Shown in pieces: positions 17,257 to 24,891 of a stretch of DNA of 64,000 nt. Source of the stretch: Candidatus Tumulicola sp. Its GTDB lineage: Bacteria; Vulcanimicrobiota; Vulcanimicrobiia; Vulcanimicrobiales; Vulcanimicrobiaceae. The DNA is taken from positions 186,001 to 250,000 of the forward strand of contig DASXDT010000001.1 in NCBI GenBank assembly GCA_036490475.1, in the 5' to 3' direction. The translations under genes and the position numbers were made by a program. How positions within the stretch are numbered: position 1 is the stretch's first letter; each line of letters begins with the position of its first letter. Below the pieces are notes generated by a model, which saw only the letters and a list, made by a program, of their open reading frames with translations, was not told where the DNA came from and made no database searches.

Positions 17257-17610
17257 TTAGTTGCTGGCGCTCTCCGCGCTCGTACCGGATACGATTTCCG
17301 GCGTAGGTTGGTCTTGCGTCGCCTCATCGTCGATTTCGACGTGTGCCGCAGAGCCGGAAGCATTTTCAAGCCATAGGCGCAGTACGCGTGTTCGCGGCGG
17401 GAGAGCCCCGAAGTTCACAACGGTCGTCTTCGAGTCGAGCGTGACGCTTCGGTGATAACTGCCGAAGTTGCGCCCATTCTGTGAGGACTGCACACTTAGG
17501 CGGACCTTTCCGGCAGGCGTAGCTCGTGCGGAGAATTGCGTGACGGCGTCGTTGCAGTCGAGACTATGCTCGACCGATTCGCCGGACGCCAAGTTGATGA
17601 TGGTACTCAT
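17257..17610 (-). CDS. small beta-rich protein, possible virion protein
   Basis: 117 residues, probably a beta-sandwich (VRLSVQSSQNGRNFGSYHRSVTL, RVLRLWLENASGSAAHVEI). Its texture resembles the product of 16491-16847, including an SSQNGRNFGSY / SIDEGTSFSDF type strand, so the two may be distantly related. Function unknown. Confidence 0.6.
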   Translation of the reverse strand: MSTIINLASGESVEHSLDCNDAVTQFSARATPAGKVRLSVQSSQNGRNFGSYHRSVTLDSKTTVVNFGALPPRTRVLRLWLENASGSAAHVEIDDEATQDQPTPEIVSGTSAESASN

Positions 17611-17676
17611 GGGGCTCCAAATTGAAGAAGCGCCCGGTGAGAGCGCTAAGTTATAAGCGAGAGTGAACGCGTCGCG

Positions 17677-17871
17677 CTAAACGTCGGCAAGTAGCTTCGT
17701 TAGCTTACGACCAAAGAATTGTTCGAGCTTTATGGCTGTCCCGGAGGTTGGACCGGGGATTAGGCGGCCTTGCTCGATTTTGGAGTAGCTGGAATAGCCG
17801 AGACGCACGCGCTCGCTGACTTCGCGTTGAGTTAGGCCGCGACGCTGCCGCTCGAAAGAAAGTTGTGTCAA
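17677..17871 (-). CDS. XRE-family HTH regulator
   Basis: 64 residues from a TTG preceded by CGGAG at 8 bp. Nearly the whole protein is a helix-turn-helix of the Cro/CI class: LSFERQRRGLTQREVSERVRLGYSSYSKIEQGRLIPG. The size and lack of another domain fit a Cro-like repressor. It may recognise the 16-bp palindromes upstream of the replication operon; that link is inference. Confidence 0.75.
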   Translation of the reverse strand: MTQLSFERQRRGLTQREVSERVRLGYSSYSKIEQGRLIPGPTSGTAIKLEQFFGRKLTKLLADV

Positions 17872-17983
17872 GAGTTGGCTCCGATGAGAATGGAAAGTTG
17901 TCGGCGGCTTCAGGGCGACTAGGACCGCTAATCAGGTGCTAGTTTTAGGCCCCTCACTATAATCAGGCACCCCGGTATATGGT

Positions 17984-18553
17984 TTAGTTGAGGAGTGCCT
18001 CGACCTCATGGTTTCGCCATTTGTCCTTCCTGAAGTACTTGTTCATCTTCTTTCGAAGACGCCTGATGACGTATCGTTGAACCCCTTGGACATGTTTGGC
18101 GGCCTTGAAGGCTTCTGCACCGACTCGCTCTCGATGTCGCTCTGCGGACACCTTAGCGAAGTGCTTCGTGCAGAGCGTCTCGACGTTGTCCAAACTTCGC
18201 GGTTTGGAAGTGTCCACAATCCGCACGAGAAGACGCTGCTTGATACGGTCGCCGATGGGATACTCTGCATTCAGCCAGGCCTGGTAAGGGTCTTGCTCGG
18301 TGTCGTCACGTTCTTCGTTGTGTTCTTCAACGGGCGGTTCACATCGCACGCAGCCGCCATCCCGTTCGATTGCAGCCTTTCGGAGCGCGGAGCCCTTCAG
18401 ATGGCGGCCGGATTTGACTTGGTGCGCTCGCACTTGGCATAGCTGCGAACAGTAACGCTTAGGGCCACGCTCGGGGAAGCTCTCTAAGCACTGACCGGTT
18501 TTGCGAGACTTGTAAGCACACCGAAGATTTTTAGGTTCGTCTTTACTTTTCAC
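17984..18553 (-). CDS. zinc-finger protein with a degenerate HNH-like domain
   Basis: 189 residues from a GTG. The N-terminus has a zinc-finger-like C12/C22/C35/C39 pattern (YCSQLCQVRAHQ). Residues 60-135 resemble an HNH nuclease: ERDGGCVRC (C68, C71), then SLDNVETLCTKHF with N123, C128 and H131. The first His of the HNH triad, normally in a VDH motif, is absent (VRIVDTSKP), so nuclease activity is doubtful. The C-terminus is strongly basic (RRLRKKMNKYFRKDK), fitting nucleic-acid binding. Located directly after the replication gene. Confidence 0.6.
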   Translation of the reverse strand: MKSKDEPKNLRCAYKSRKTGQCLESFPERGPKRYCSQLCQVRAHQVKSGRHLKGSALRKAAIERDGGCVRCEPPVEEHNEERDDTEQDPYQAWLNAEYPIGDRIKQRLLVRIVDTSKPRSLDNVETLCTKHFAKVSAERHRERVGAEAFKAAKHVQGVQRYVIRRLRKKMNKYFRKDKWRNHEVEALLN

Positions 18554-18565
18554 TTTAACACCGGG

Positions 18566-19819
18566 TTAGAACGGAAGCTCGACGACTTCGTTGCCCGCGT
18601 TGATTTCTGCAACAATCTCGCCAAGTCGCCGATGCGTTAGCGCGTCCTTGATTTTCGGTTGGAGCGACTCGGGATACATCGCAAGCTCTGCTCTCCCGGT
18701 GGCGATGGCATCGGCGCACTCGTCGATTTGCTCCTGCGAGTATTCGGGAACCGCCGAGCCCGCACGACGCGCCCGCCCTTCCGCCCGTTTGAATGACTCC
18801 GCACGCGCGGCTACGGTGTGCAGTTTCTCGTCGAACTCGGGCCACCAAGGCTCTACAGGATACCCGGCTTCAATGGCATGGATGTAAAGCGCGGTCGGTT
18901 TCTGCACCGGCTTACCGATAGAGTATTGCCGGGCAATCTTGCGGGGCAGCCAGTGCGCCCACATGTGGCAGAACGCAACGCCTCTGAGCCCCACAAGCCT
19001 GTCCAGTTCGCCTGTGTTCAACGGCTCGCCAATCACCATAGGGAGAATGAGACCGTCGATGTCAGGCTGCAGGTTCTCGAAGTCGTCGCTCGCGAGCGTT
19101 CCGTCCGGCAATAGCAGTTCGGTGCTCACCTTAGGCATGGGTGCCTGATGGTCGCCATCGGTGGACGTGTGCGCCGAGGTCAGCCCGAAGCCAAGGTCTC
19201 CATCGCCAACGCTCGCCCCGGAGCCAGCAGAATTACCTATGGAATGAGACGCGCTCGTTGACTCGCGCTCAAGGTCGGCTTCGCCTCCAGCGTCCAGCAG
19301 AGAAGCAGAATTATCAATAATTGAATTTCTGCTCCCGCCGCCGGTGGTAGCGTCGGTAGGCGAGGTGCCGCCGAGCGGAGCGTTCTTGTTCTCGGTTTTA
19401 TTCTGCTTCGTCTGCTTAGTGGCATAATTGTTCCAGGTTACCTGGCATAATTGTTCCAGGTCATCTGGCACGATTGTTCCAGGTCGCGGACTCACGGACA
19501 GAGCTTCAATCTGGCACAATTGTTCCAGGTCTGCGCGGTTAATCCGATACGTCACCTGGTTACGGCCGTCGCGACCGGCTTCAGACACCGCACCTAAAGT
19601 GAGTAGCCGCTGCAGTGAGTCACGAACAGTCTTACGGGACACTCCCGCGAGTGCAGCGATACGAACTTGGCTCGGCCAGACGTTGTCGCTCTTTCCGAAG
19701 TCGTGCCGGAGCAGCGTAATCAGGACGAGCTTTTCGTTACCTTTGAGAACCTTGGTGTCGAGAACGAAGTTCGGCACCTGCGTGTAACCGCCGAGATAAC
19801 TACGAGGGGCGGTTTGCAT
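18566..19819 (-). CDS. lambda O-like replication initiator with internal origin
   Basis: 417 residues. Residues 10-85 form a winged helix of the phage replisome-organiser type (VPNFVLDTKVLKGNEKLVLITLLRH, then WPSQVRIAALAGVSRKTVRDSLQRL). A low-complexity hydrophilic linker follows (residues 95-240) and a distinct C-terminal domain (GLRGVAFCHMWAHWLPRKIARQYS). The linker-coding DNA holds four iterons at 23-bp phasing and then an AT-rich block, the arrangement of the lambda origin inside gene O. It probably binds these iterons and recruits the host replication machinery. Its start overlaps the upstream HTH gene by 20 bp. No helicase-loader (P-like) gene was recognised. Confidence 0.75.
   Translation of the reverse strand: MQTAPRSYLGGYTQVPNFVLDTKVLKGNEKLVLITLLRHDFGKSDNVWPSQVRIAALAGVSRKTVRDSLQRLLTLGAVSEAGRDGRNQVTYRINRADLEQLCQIEALSVSPRPGTIVPDDLEQLCQVTWNNYATKQTKQNKTENKNAPLGGTSPTDATTGGGSRNSIIDNSASLLDAGGEADLERESTSASHSIGNSAGSGASVGDGDLGFGLTSAHTSTDGDHQAPMPKVSTELLLPDGTLASDDFENLQPDIDGLILPMVIGEPLNTGELDRLVGLRGVAFCHMWAHWLPRKIARQYSIGKPVQKPTALYIHAIEAGYPVEPWWPEFDEKLHTVAARAESFKRAEGRARRAGSAVPEYSQEQIDECADAIATGRAELAMYPESLQPKIKDALTHRRLGEIVAEINAGNEVVELPF
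19305..19332. other. AT-rich block, candidate DNA-unwinding element
   Basis: A run of mostly A/T (19309-19330) bracketed by GCAGAA/TTCTGC inverted arms, about 90 bp from the iterons on the 3' side of the replication gene, as in lambda-type origins. Confidence 0.5.
19421..19530. repeat. four iterons, candidate replication origin
   Basis: 18-bp repeats of the form GGCAYRATTGTTCCAGGT start at 19421, 19444, 19467 and 19513: spacings 23, 23 and 46 bp, i.e. a 23-bp grid with one position empty. Because 23 is not a multiple of three, the repeats are read in different frames (DLEQLCQ, GTIVPD, WNNYAT), so conservation is of DNA, not of protein. Confidence 0.8.
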
Positions 19820-19991
19820 AGAAACCCTGGGGCATAGAGCCCTCGGTCGCGGTCAGGATGCCGGTCCGGTACAGTTCTGATTTCGCTCGGCGGACATTCC
19901 GGTTGGAGCAGCCGATGCGATGCTCAATTTCGGAAACGGTAAGGCCTTCGCGTACAGCGTCGGCAACGCGTTGCAGGAACGAGTCGGTCAT
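19800..19991 (-). CDS. small HTH protein upstream of the replication gene
   Basis: 63 residues. Residues 10-45 (VADAVREGLTVSEIEHRIGCSNRNVRRAKSELYRTG) form a helix-turn-helix. It overlaps the replication gene start by 20 bp. Likely a regulator or accessory DNA-binding factor of the replication module. Confidence 0.65.
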   Translation of the reverse strand: MTDSFLQRVADAVREGLTVSEIEHRIGCSNRNVRRAKSELYRTGILTATEGSMPQGFYANRPS

Positions 19992-20094
19992 TTTGCCGTT
20001 CTCGCTGCATGGGATTGGATGTGGAGAGCTAGGGGCGACGCATCACCGCGCGCGCCCGTTGAGGTCCGCATTCCAGCGGACGAAGGAGTTGTCT

Positions 20095-20292
20095 TCACCG
20101 ATTAACCTGGTGGAGGGCAGTTACCAATTCAGCCCGGTCGAACTTCGGGGTCGCCTGTCGTCCCCGCGTTGATACCGACACGAACCTATACGACAGCTTC
20201 CCCGTCGTCTTGACTATCAGCGCGAACTCTGTGAGGCCGTATGCCCTCGCGCCGTTATGCAGGTCCAAATCGCCGAAGACCTTCGCCGACAA
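20095..20292 (-). CDS. small protein of unknown function, first in the replication operon
   Basis: 65 residues from a TTG at 20292, mixed alpha/beta (LSYRFVSVSTRGRQATPKF). No domain recognised and no clear ribosome-binding site, so the start is uncertain. It follows the promoter at 20340-20367 by about 50 bp. Confidence 0.5.
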   Translation of the reverse strand: MSAKVFGDLDLHNGARAYGLTEFALIVKTTGKLSYRFVSVSTRGRQATPKFDRAELVTALHQVNR

Positions 20293-20298
20293 ACAGAA

Positions 20299-20324
20299 AA
20301 CGATGTCGGCTTCGCCGCATCGTT
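20299..20324 (-). promoter_or_regulatory. leader hairpin of the replication operon
   Basis: AACGATG/CATCGTT, 7 bp perfect, 12-nt loop, located roughly 9-34 nt after the predicted transcription start and ending 6 nt before the first start codon. It could control translation of the first gene. Confidence 0.5.
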
Positions 20325-20339
20325 GAACCTCTCACCATC

Positions 20340-20367
20340 ATTATAACACAGGAATTGCATTTGTCAA
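20340..20367 (-). promoter_or_regulatory. promoter of the replication operon
   Basis: Minus strand TTGACA (20367-20362), 16-bp spacer, TATAAT (20345-20340): consensus hexamers. The same layout occurs at 10741-10768. Confidence 0.75.
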
Positions 20368-20463
20368 GATGCGATGACGCGTAACTATTCCAAAAACCCT
20401 ATATGTCATAGTATCTTTGGCCGTCGCGACCGACTTACTCATCGTTGCTGGAGAGACGTTCGG

Positions 20464-20480
20464 CTGAACGGTATTGAACC
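20464..20480 (+). promoter_or_regulatory. 17-bp motif upstream of the promoter, copy 2
   Basis: CTGAACGGTATTGAACC, differing from the copy at 10809-10825 by one base. Confidence 0.5.
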
Positions 20481-20524
20481 TCGAACGATGTCAACGGTAT
20501 ATTAGCCGACGCCCGGTGCGAGTC

Positions 20525-20746
20525 TAAGGTGAACACCTTAATTGTAAGAACCTGTCAACACTGGCCGGTCGTCGCACGTCTAACTGTGGAAGTATCGCTG
20601 TAAACTCTTCCTCGTAGCGTAGATGCAGTCGTCCATTAAGGTGAACACCTTAGTCGGCAGGCCGTTCGCGGTCCTCGTCCATTGAGGTGAACACCTGAGC
20701 GCTCTGGACGTGTATCCGGTGTTCCTCAATTAAGGTGAGCACCTTA
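20525..20746. promoter_or_regulatory. four palindromic operator-like sites upstream of the replication operon
   Basis: TAAGGTGAACACCTTA at 20525 and 20637, TGAGGTGAACACCTGA at 20683 and TAAGGTGAGCACCTTA at 20731. The second and third share a longer flank (CGTCCATT before the site). The last three are 46 and 48 bp apart. They occupy the 500-bp gene-free region 20293-20794, where I see no ORF. Confidence 0.7.
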
Positions 20747-20794
20747 GGCCGCGACCTATTTGTCAACACCTTCGTCAGCCATGGGTAACGCGCG

Positions 20795-21436
20795 TTAGTC
20801 GTCGTTCTCGTCGTCTTCGTCATCGTTGAACGTACCGATGACATTTAAGTAGCGACGTTGATTCAGGACTTCCGAGATTGTTTCGCCACCGGTGCCGACG
20901 ACGCGCGCAGTCTTGGGTGAATACTGCCCTGACCGGTACCCGTGAGGGACGAAGCCTTTCACCTGGTAGAATAATCCGAAGACGTGCTCCGCACCACGCG
21001 CTGAGATAGTCATCGGATTCTCACGGTCCTCTTCTTCATTGATTGGCCCACTCCACTCAAGTTCAACTAGTTCTTCAGGCTTTAGCGGCAAGTTGACCTC
21101 GACATCAACGCTGAAGTTATCTCCGACCTGTACGTCTACGTCCTGGCGCATTGATTTATCGAACTCCGCAGGCGTGAAACAGATAACACTGGCAACGAAA
21201 CTGTCGAGCGGTATCTGCAGCGACGCGAGCACGGCGGTCTTGACGAGACTCTTGCGGCCGTCGTCATCTCTGTTCTCAAAGCCGTTCCATATAACAAGTA
21301 GCGACGCCTTACCCATAGGAAGCGGGATGTAGTGACTCGCCGCTCCGGGCAACGACCGAGACACCGCGTCAAGAATGGGCTTCTGGTACTTCCCCAGTGA
21401 ATCGAACTTTACGGTCTGCTCGTATCTGAACGACAT
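20795..21436 (-). CDS. element-encoded protein of unknown function
   Basis: 213 residues, no recognised family. The N-terminal half has beta-like segments (KASLLVIWNGFENRDDDG, FVASVICFTPAEF), the middle is beta-rich (VQVGDNFSVDVEVNLPLKPEELVELEWSG), and the C-terminus is strongly acidic (NDDEDDENDD). Soluble; no signal peptide. Confidence 0.6.
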   Translation of the reverse strand: MSFRYEQTVKFDSLGKYQKPILDAVSRSLPGAASHYIPLPMGKASLLVIWNGFENRDDDGRKSLVKTAVLASLQIPLDSFVASVICFTPAEFDKSMRQDVDVQVGDNFSVDVEVNLPLKPEELVELEWSGPINEEEDRENPMTISARGAEHVFGLFYQVKGFVPHGYRSGQYSPKTARVVGTGGETISEVLNQRRYLNVIGTFNDDEDDENDD

Positions 21437-21526
21437 CGTATCTTCTCCGTCTGGTCGTCGTGGCTAAAGTGGAAGCTGCCTCGGGCCTTTGATGTGCTCC
21501 AACCGCCGAAGCACTCGTGAACTGTG

Positions 21527-22567
21527 TTAGCTGCTGCCGCTCCCTGGGCAAAAGATTGGAAACGACTTCGAGACTGATATTCCGCACACATTCCAATATG
21601 TAGTGCCTTGCGCGTTGCGCTCGACGAGGCGACCTACATACACAAAAGCATCGACTCTCGTTTTTAGACGAAAGAACTGGTCAACACTTATGTTCGTCAT
21701 AAACGAGTAGGCGTGCAAGGCCTTTTGCGGGTCGCAATCACCTAGATAGTCAATTGGCTCCTCGGCCGCCGGATATGTTTCCACTGCTCCTTTGTTAGTT
21801 GCCGCTGCCGCCGACAAGTCGTCTTGAAAGCCCTCAATCATGCGATGAACTTTCGCCGGAGACATGTTTCTCGGTATCACGGAACCCTTCGCGTAAAGCT
21901 GAACATTGGTGTCTTGCTCTCCAAAGTTTGCGAAGCATACAGTCGTGTAGAAGTAAAGTGCCTCCGGGATGTTACCGTTTGACTTGTCCGTGAAATTGGC
22001 TGGTCGGGAAGGGCCATAGTCCCTTACCATCGCTGTAGGATTCGGGTTCGGCGTCGGACTTGCTGACGAAATATCGTTCCCAATTGTTGAAGAACTTCCA
22101 GCCGATTTAAGCGCGGCGCAAATTAAAACAACTGCAATGCAACCAACTGGTATTGCAACGAGGAGACGGCGGGGAGTCGTCCACCAAGCATCTAGTGGCA
22201 GCACGTCCCAAAGAAACCATAAGAAAGAAGCAACTCCGCCAATGCAAAGGGTAACTTGAAAAAACGTGTTTGAAAGATATAGCGCACCAATAAGTCCGCC
22301 CACGGCAAGCACGAAGGGAACAGCGGGGTGCGAGTACCAAGGACGTTTCAGTTGCCCCGTCGAGTGCGAGAACACCCTCACCGTCCTAGCGGTCCTGATG
22401 CCGGAGCCTACATATTCCCAGGTGCAGCCTTGGGCGGAGTGCCCAAAATTATGGCACGGAGCAAATCGCGTTCCCGCAGATACGCGGTCTCTGACATCGT
22501 TATGCTCGACGCATTGCACTTCGCCAGTCTTAGGGACGATTTCGCCCGGTCTATAGAACTCGGCCAT
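21527..22567 (-). CDS. membrane protein with an N-terminal YjzC-like zinc motif
   Basis: 346 residues. Residues 4-53 (YRPGEIVPKTGEV, then GTRFAPC-x10-C-TWEYV) resemble the YjzC-like domain seen in other bacterial proteins. Three or four hydrophobic helices follow at about residues 80-155 (VPFVLAVGGLIGALYL, LCIGGVASFLWFLW, LLVAIPVGCIAVVLICAAL). The C-terminal 190 residues appear extracytoplasmic and contain several Cys. Family and role unknown; a surface or abortive-infection role would be speculation. Confidence 0.6.
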   Translation of the reverse strand: MAEFYRPGEIVPKTGEVQCVEHNDVRDRVSAGTRFAPCHNFGHSAQGCTWEYVGSGIRTARTVRVFSHSTGQLKRPWYSHPAVPFVLAVGGLIGALYLSNTFFQVTLCIGGVASFLWFLWDVLPLDAWWTTPRRLLVAIPVGCIAVVLICAALKSAGSSSTIGNDISSASPTPNPNPTAMVRDYGPSRPANFTDKSNGNIPEALYFYTTVCFANFGEQDTNVQLYAKGSVIPRNMSPAKVHRMIEGFQDDLSAAAATNKGAVETYPAAEEPIDYLGDCDPQKALHAYSFMTNISVDQFFRLKTRVDAFVYVGRLVERNAQGTTYWNVCGISVSKSFPIFCPGSGSS

Positions 22568-22681
22568 CCTGGCGACACCTCCAGTTCATACAACAGCGGT
22601 TAGAGCCAAATGGCTCCCCATAATTTTCGAACTCTACTTCTACGGAACTGCGAGTGCGTTCTGCCGGGCGACCTATCCCCC

Positions 22682-22807
22682 TTAGTTCAACCGCACGAGC
22701 CATCGACGCGCGTCGTCCTGCACCCACTCGCCTACGTCGTCGAACGGGCCCGGATGCTGCTCCAAGGACCGGAGAGCTTCGAGTAAGGTGTTCACCTCAA
22801 ACCGCAT
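22682..22807 (-). CDS. possible small protein overlapping an operator copy
   Basis: 41 residues from the ATG at 22807 (MRFEVNTLLEALRSLEQH); a longer reading reaches 22894 but its extension looks non-coding. The palindrome copy at 22784-22799 lies over codons 3-8. No ribosome-binding site is evident. The remaining 22568-23008 region holds nothing else I can support. Confidence 0.3.
   Translation of the reverse strand: MRFEVNTLLEALRSLEQHPGPFDDVGEWVQDDARRWLVRLN
22784..22799 (+). promoter_or_regulatory. 16-bp palindrome copy upstream of the second recombinase
   Basis: TAAGGTGTTCACCTCA, same core as the sites at 20525-20746; about 250 bp upstream of the recombinase gene. Confidence 0.55.
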
Positions 22808-23008
22808 CACGGCGACAGTAACCGTTTCCCGGATGAGGTGCGTAGTTGGGTGTGTAGTGGCGCGACAGCGACCGAGACTCCGGCCAATCTGCAACCCATC
22901 CCCCGGTCTCGCGTCGTGAACCGATGAGCAGGTAGGTGGCGAGCCGTTCCGCTGCCTGCCTAGCCTCGCGCACGCTATCCGAGGGGTTGAATTTGCGCCT
23001 TTCCTAGG

Positions 23009-23033
23009 TTACGATAATAGAAGGTTATCGTAA
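23009..23033. promoter_or_regulatory. perfect inverted repeat in front of the second recombinase
   Basis: TTACGATAA and TTATCGTAA separated by 7 bp. It lies 15 bp upstream of the ATG. The geometry (9-bp arms, 7-bp centre) fits either an operator or the core crossover site of a tyrosine recombinase. Confidence 0.65.
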
Positions 23034-23047
23034 GTCAGGAGGTTGTT

Positions 23048-24007
23048 ATGATTGCACCGCTGCCCGGCACATCGCTCGACACCGCTACCGTACTCGATGG
23101 GCTTGCCGACAAGGCTCGTGCGTATGCTGAGGGTGCTCGCGCCGACAACACACGTCGCGCCTATGAGTCCGACCTGCGGGCGTTCTGCTCGTGGTGTCAG
23201 ACGCGTGGTCTAACGTGCCTTCCTGCGACCGCTGAGACGCTCTCGCTCTACATCGCGGACGTTGGCGAGTCGATGAAGCCTGCGACGCTGCAGCGGCGTC
23301 TAACAGCCATTGCAGTCGCGCACAAGGCAGCCGGTTACGAATCGCCGACCGCGCACGAAGTCGTCCGTTCGGTACTGACCGGTGTACGACGCAAACTAGG
23401 GGTGGCTCAGGTCCAGAAGCTGGCCCTAGCTGTTGACGATGTGCGAGCGATTGTTGACGAGCTTGGTGATGACAAACCTATCGACGTTCGGGACCGAGCC
23501 CTTCTGCTGCTGGGATTCGCAGGAGCGTTACGCCGGTCTGAACTGGTCGCGCTGGACGTGGCCGATGTCGCATTCGAGAAGCAGGGTGTCGTCATTGTGT
23601 TGCATCGCTCGAAGACGAATCAAGAAGGCGACATCGAGCGCATCGCTGTTCCTTACGGTTCGGACTACAGGACGTGCCCGGTGCGTGCGCTACAGGCTTG
23701 GATTGAGGTCGTTGGCGATGGTCCGCTGTTCCGTAGCATCGACCGGCACGGAAACCTCGGCAATCGGCTGTCGGCGCATTCCGTCGCGCTCGTCGTCAAA
23801 GCGCGCGCCGAGCAAGCTGGACTCGACCCTGCACTCGTTGCCGGTCACTCCCTGCGTAGCGGCTTTGCGACGAGTGCAGCGCGTGCCGGTAAGTCTGAGG
23901 CTGCTATCATGCGTCAGACGCGCCACAAGAGCGTTACCGTCGCGCGCCGGTACATCCGGCAGGGAACGATGTGGGACGACCACGCGGGGCACGGAATCGG
24001 CCTCTGA
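23048..24007 (+). CDS. tyrosine recombinase (XerC/D-like)
   Basis: 319 residues; ATG at 23048 preceded by an ideal AGGAGG. N-terminal SAM-like core-binding domain (residues 25-110, NTRRAYESDLRAFCSWCQTRG), then the catalytic domain. The catalytic residues are visible: Arg in GALRRSELV, Lys in HRSKTNQEGD, HSLR in GHSLRSGF, His in RQTRHKS and the nucleophile Tyr in ARRYIRQG. Distinct from the integrase at 27977. It may resolve multimers, act on the inverted repeat just upstream, or be a second integrase acquired with cargo. Confidence 0.85.
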   Translation: MIAPLPGTSLDTATVLDGLADKARAYAEGARADNTRRAYESDLRAFCSWCQTRGLTCLPATAETLSLYIADVGESMKPATLQRRLTAIAVAHKAAGYESPTAHEVVRSVLTGVRRKLGVAQVQKLALAVDDVRAIVDELGDDKPIDVRDRALLLLGFAGALRRSELVALDVADVAFEKQGVVIVLHRSKTNQEGDIERIAVPYGSDYRTCPVRALQAWIEVVGDGPLFRSIDRHGNLGNRLSAHSVALVVKARAEQAGLDPALVAGHSLRSGFATSAARAGKSEAAIMRQTRHKSVTVARRYIRQGTMWDDHAGHGIGL

Positions 24008-24081
24008 GGGTCAGAACGCGACTTTCGCCCGACCGTTCTTGTCCCTATGCGGGTCTTTGAACGACGCCGCGAGCCGCCGCT

Positions 24082-24447
24082 TTATGCCTCGCGTCGGCAT
24101 TCGTTCACATTCTTGACGAATCGGTGAAACATAGCGTCGCGGACCAGGCCCGTCAACGTATCGAGGTGCTTGCGGCCGTCGAGATAGCCGAAGAGATGCT
24201 CTACGGTGTAAGCGCGACCTCCACGAGGCAGCGGAACGTACCGTTCACCGACATCGTCCACTGCCATTCCGCCTCCCCAATAGCGAACGTGCCAGTCCGT
24301 ATGAACGGCGAGCATCTTGTGATTCATCAGCACGAATCGGCGGTCTTGAGCGTCGGTGATTTCAGTTTCCAAGAGATGGTCGATGGCATGTCCGTGGTCG
24401 CTGGTTGGGAGGCCTAGGAGTCCATCTTTCAATCGGTAGCTGCTCAA
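24082..24447 (-). CDS. protein of unknown function
   Basis: 121 residues rich in His, Trp and Tyr (VLMNHKMLAVHTDWHVRYWGGG). No family recognised. Four-base overlap with the gene upstream suggests one operon. Ends 75 bp from the convergent recombinase gene. Confidence 0.5.
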   Translation of the reverse strand: MSSYRLKDGLLGLPTSDHGHAIDHLLETEITDAQDRRFVLMNHKMLAVHTDWHVRYWGGGMAVDDVGERYVPLPRGGRAYTVEHLFGYLDGRKHLDTLTGLVRDAMFHRFVKNVNECRREA

Positions 24448-24770
24448 GGTTTTGCTCCTTCTATACGACGTTGCGCCGCTACAGAATCTGCAGCAGTCGA
24501 TGCAAGAAATTGTACTTGAAAAGCTGCTAAAAGTTCAAGATTTAGCCATTGAGCACAAAATTCGAACGACACTTCACAGAGAGTCTTTGCAATGCGCCAT
24601 TCCGCACCCATTCCGGCCGCTCTGGCGAGGTTTAGCGCGCGCGATGACTCTACACTCACGAGCGCCGTCGCGAACGCGTTGTAGGGCAGAATTGGGTGTC
24701 GATACCGGGCCTTGACCGGCGTGGTAGTCTGAGGCCTTATGGATTCACCGGACGACTTCGTCACACGCAA
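24444..24770 (-). CDS. protein of unknown function
   Basis: Up to 108 residues from a TTG; internal GTG or ATG starts are possible because the first 25 residues look like non-coding sequence and overlap the divergent small gene at 24739. The C-terminal part is helical (WLNLELLAAFQVQFLASTAADSVAAQRR). Family unknown. Confidence 0.4.
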   Translation of the reverse strand: MRVTKSSGESIRPQTTTPVKARYRHPILPYNAFATALVSVESSRALNLARAAGMGAEWRIAKTLCEVSFEFCAQWLNLELLAAFQVQFLASTAADSVAAQRRIEGAKP

Positions 24771-24891
24771 CGGACCCGACGACCGGTTCGCGCCGGATGG
24801 ACAAGCTCGACTCGACTACTGCAAGGTCTGCGGGGCTGCTCTGCTGCTGCGTCGCGATGATGACGCCGAGCCCAATTGTGGGTCACATTGA
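24739..24891 (+). CDS. very small zinc-ribbon-like protein
   Basis: 50 residues (MDSPDDFVTRNGPDDRF...), with CKVCGA at residues 28-33 and a Cys-Gly-Ser-His at the end, giving three Cys and one His as possible zinc ligands. Typical of tiny phage-encoded zinc ribbons. No strong ribosome-binding site. Confidence 0.45.
   Translation: MDSPDDFVTRNGPDDRFAPDGQARLDYCKVCGAALLLRRDDDAEPNCGSH

Noticed and set aside
20474-20503. plus-strand promoter (TTGAAC, 18 bp, TATATT) among the operators
   Set aside because: No plus-strand gene follows for more than 2 kb; boxes are off-consensus and could be chance.
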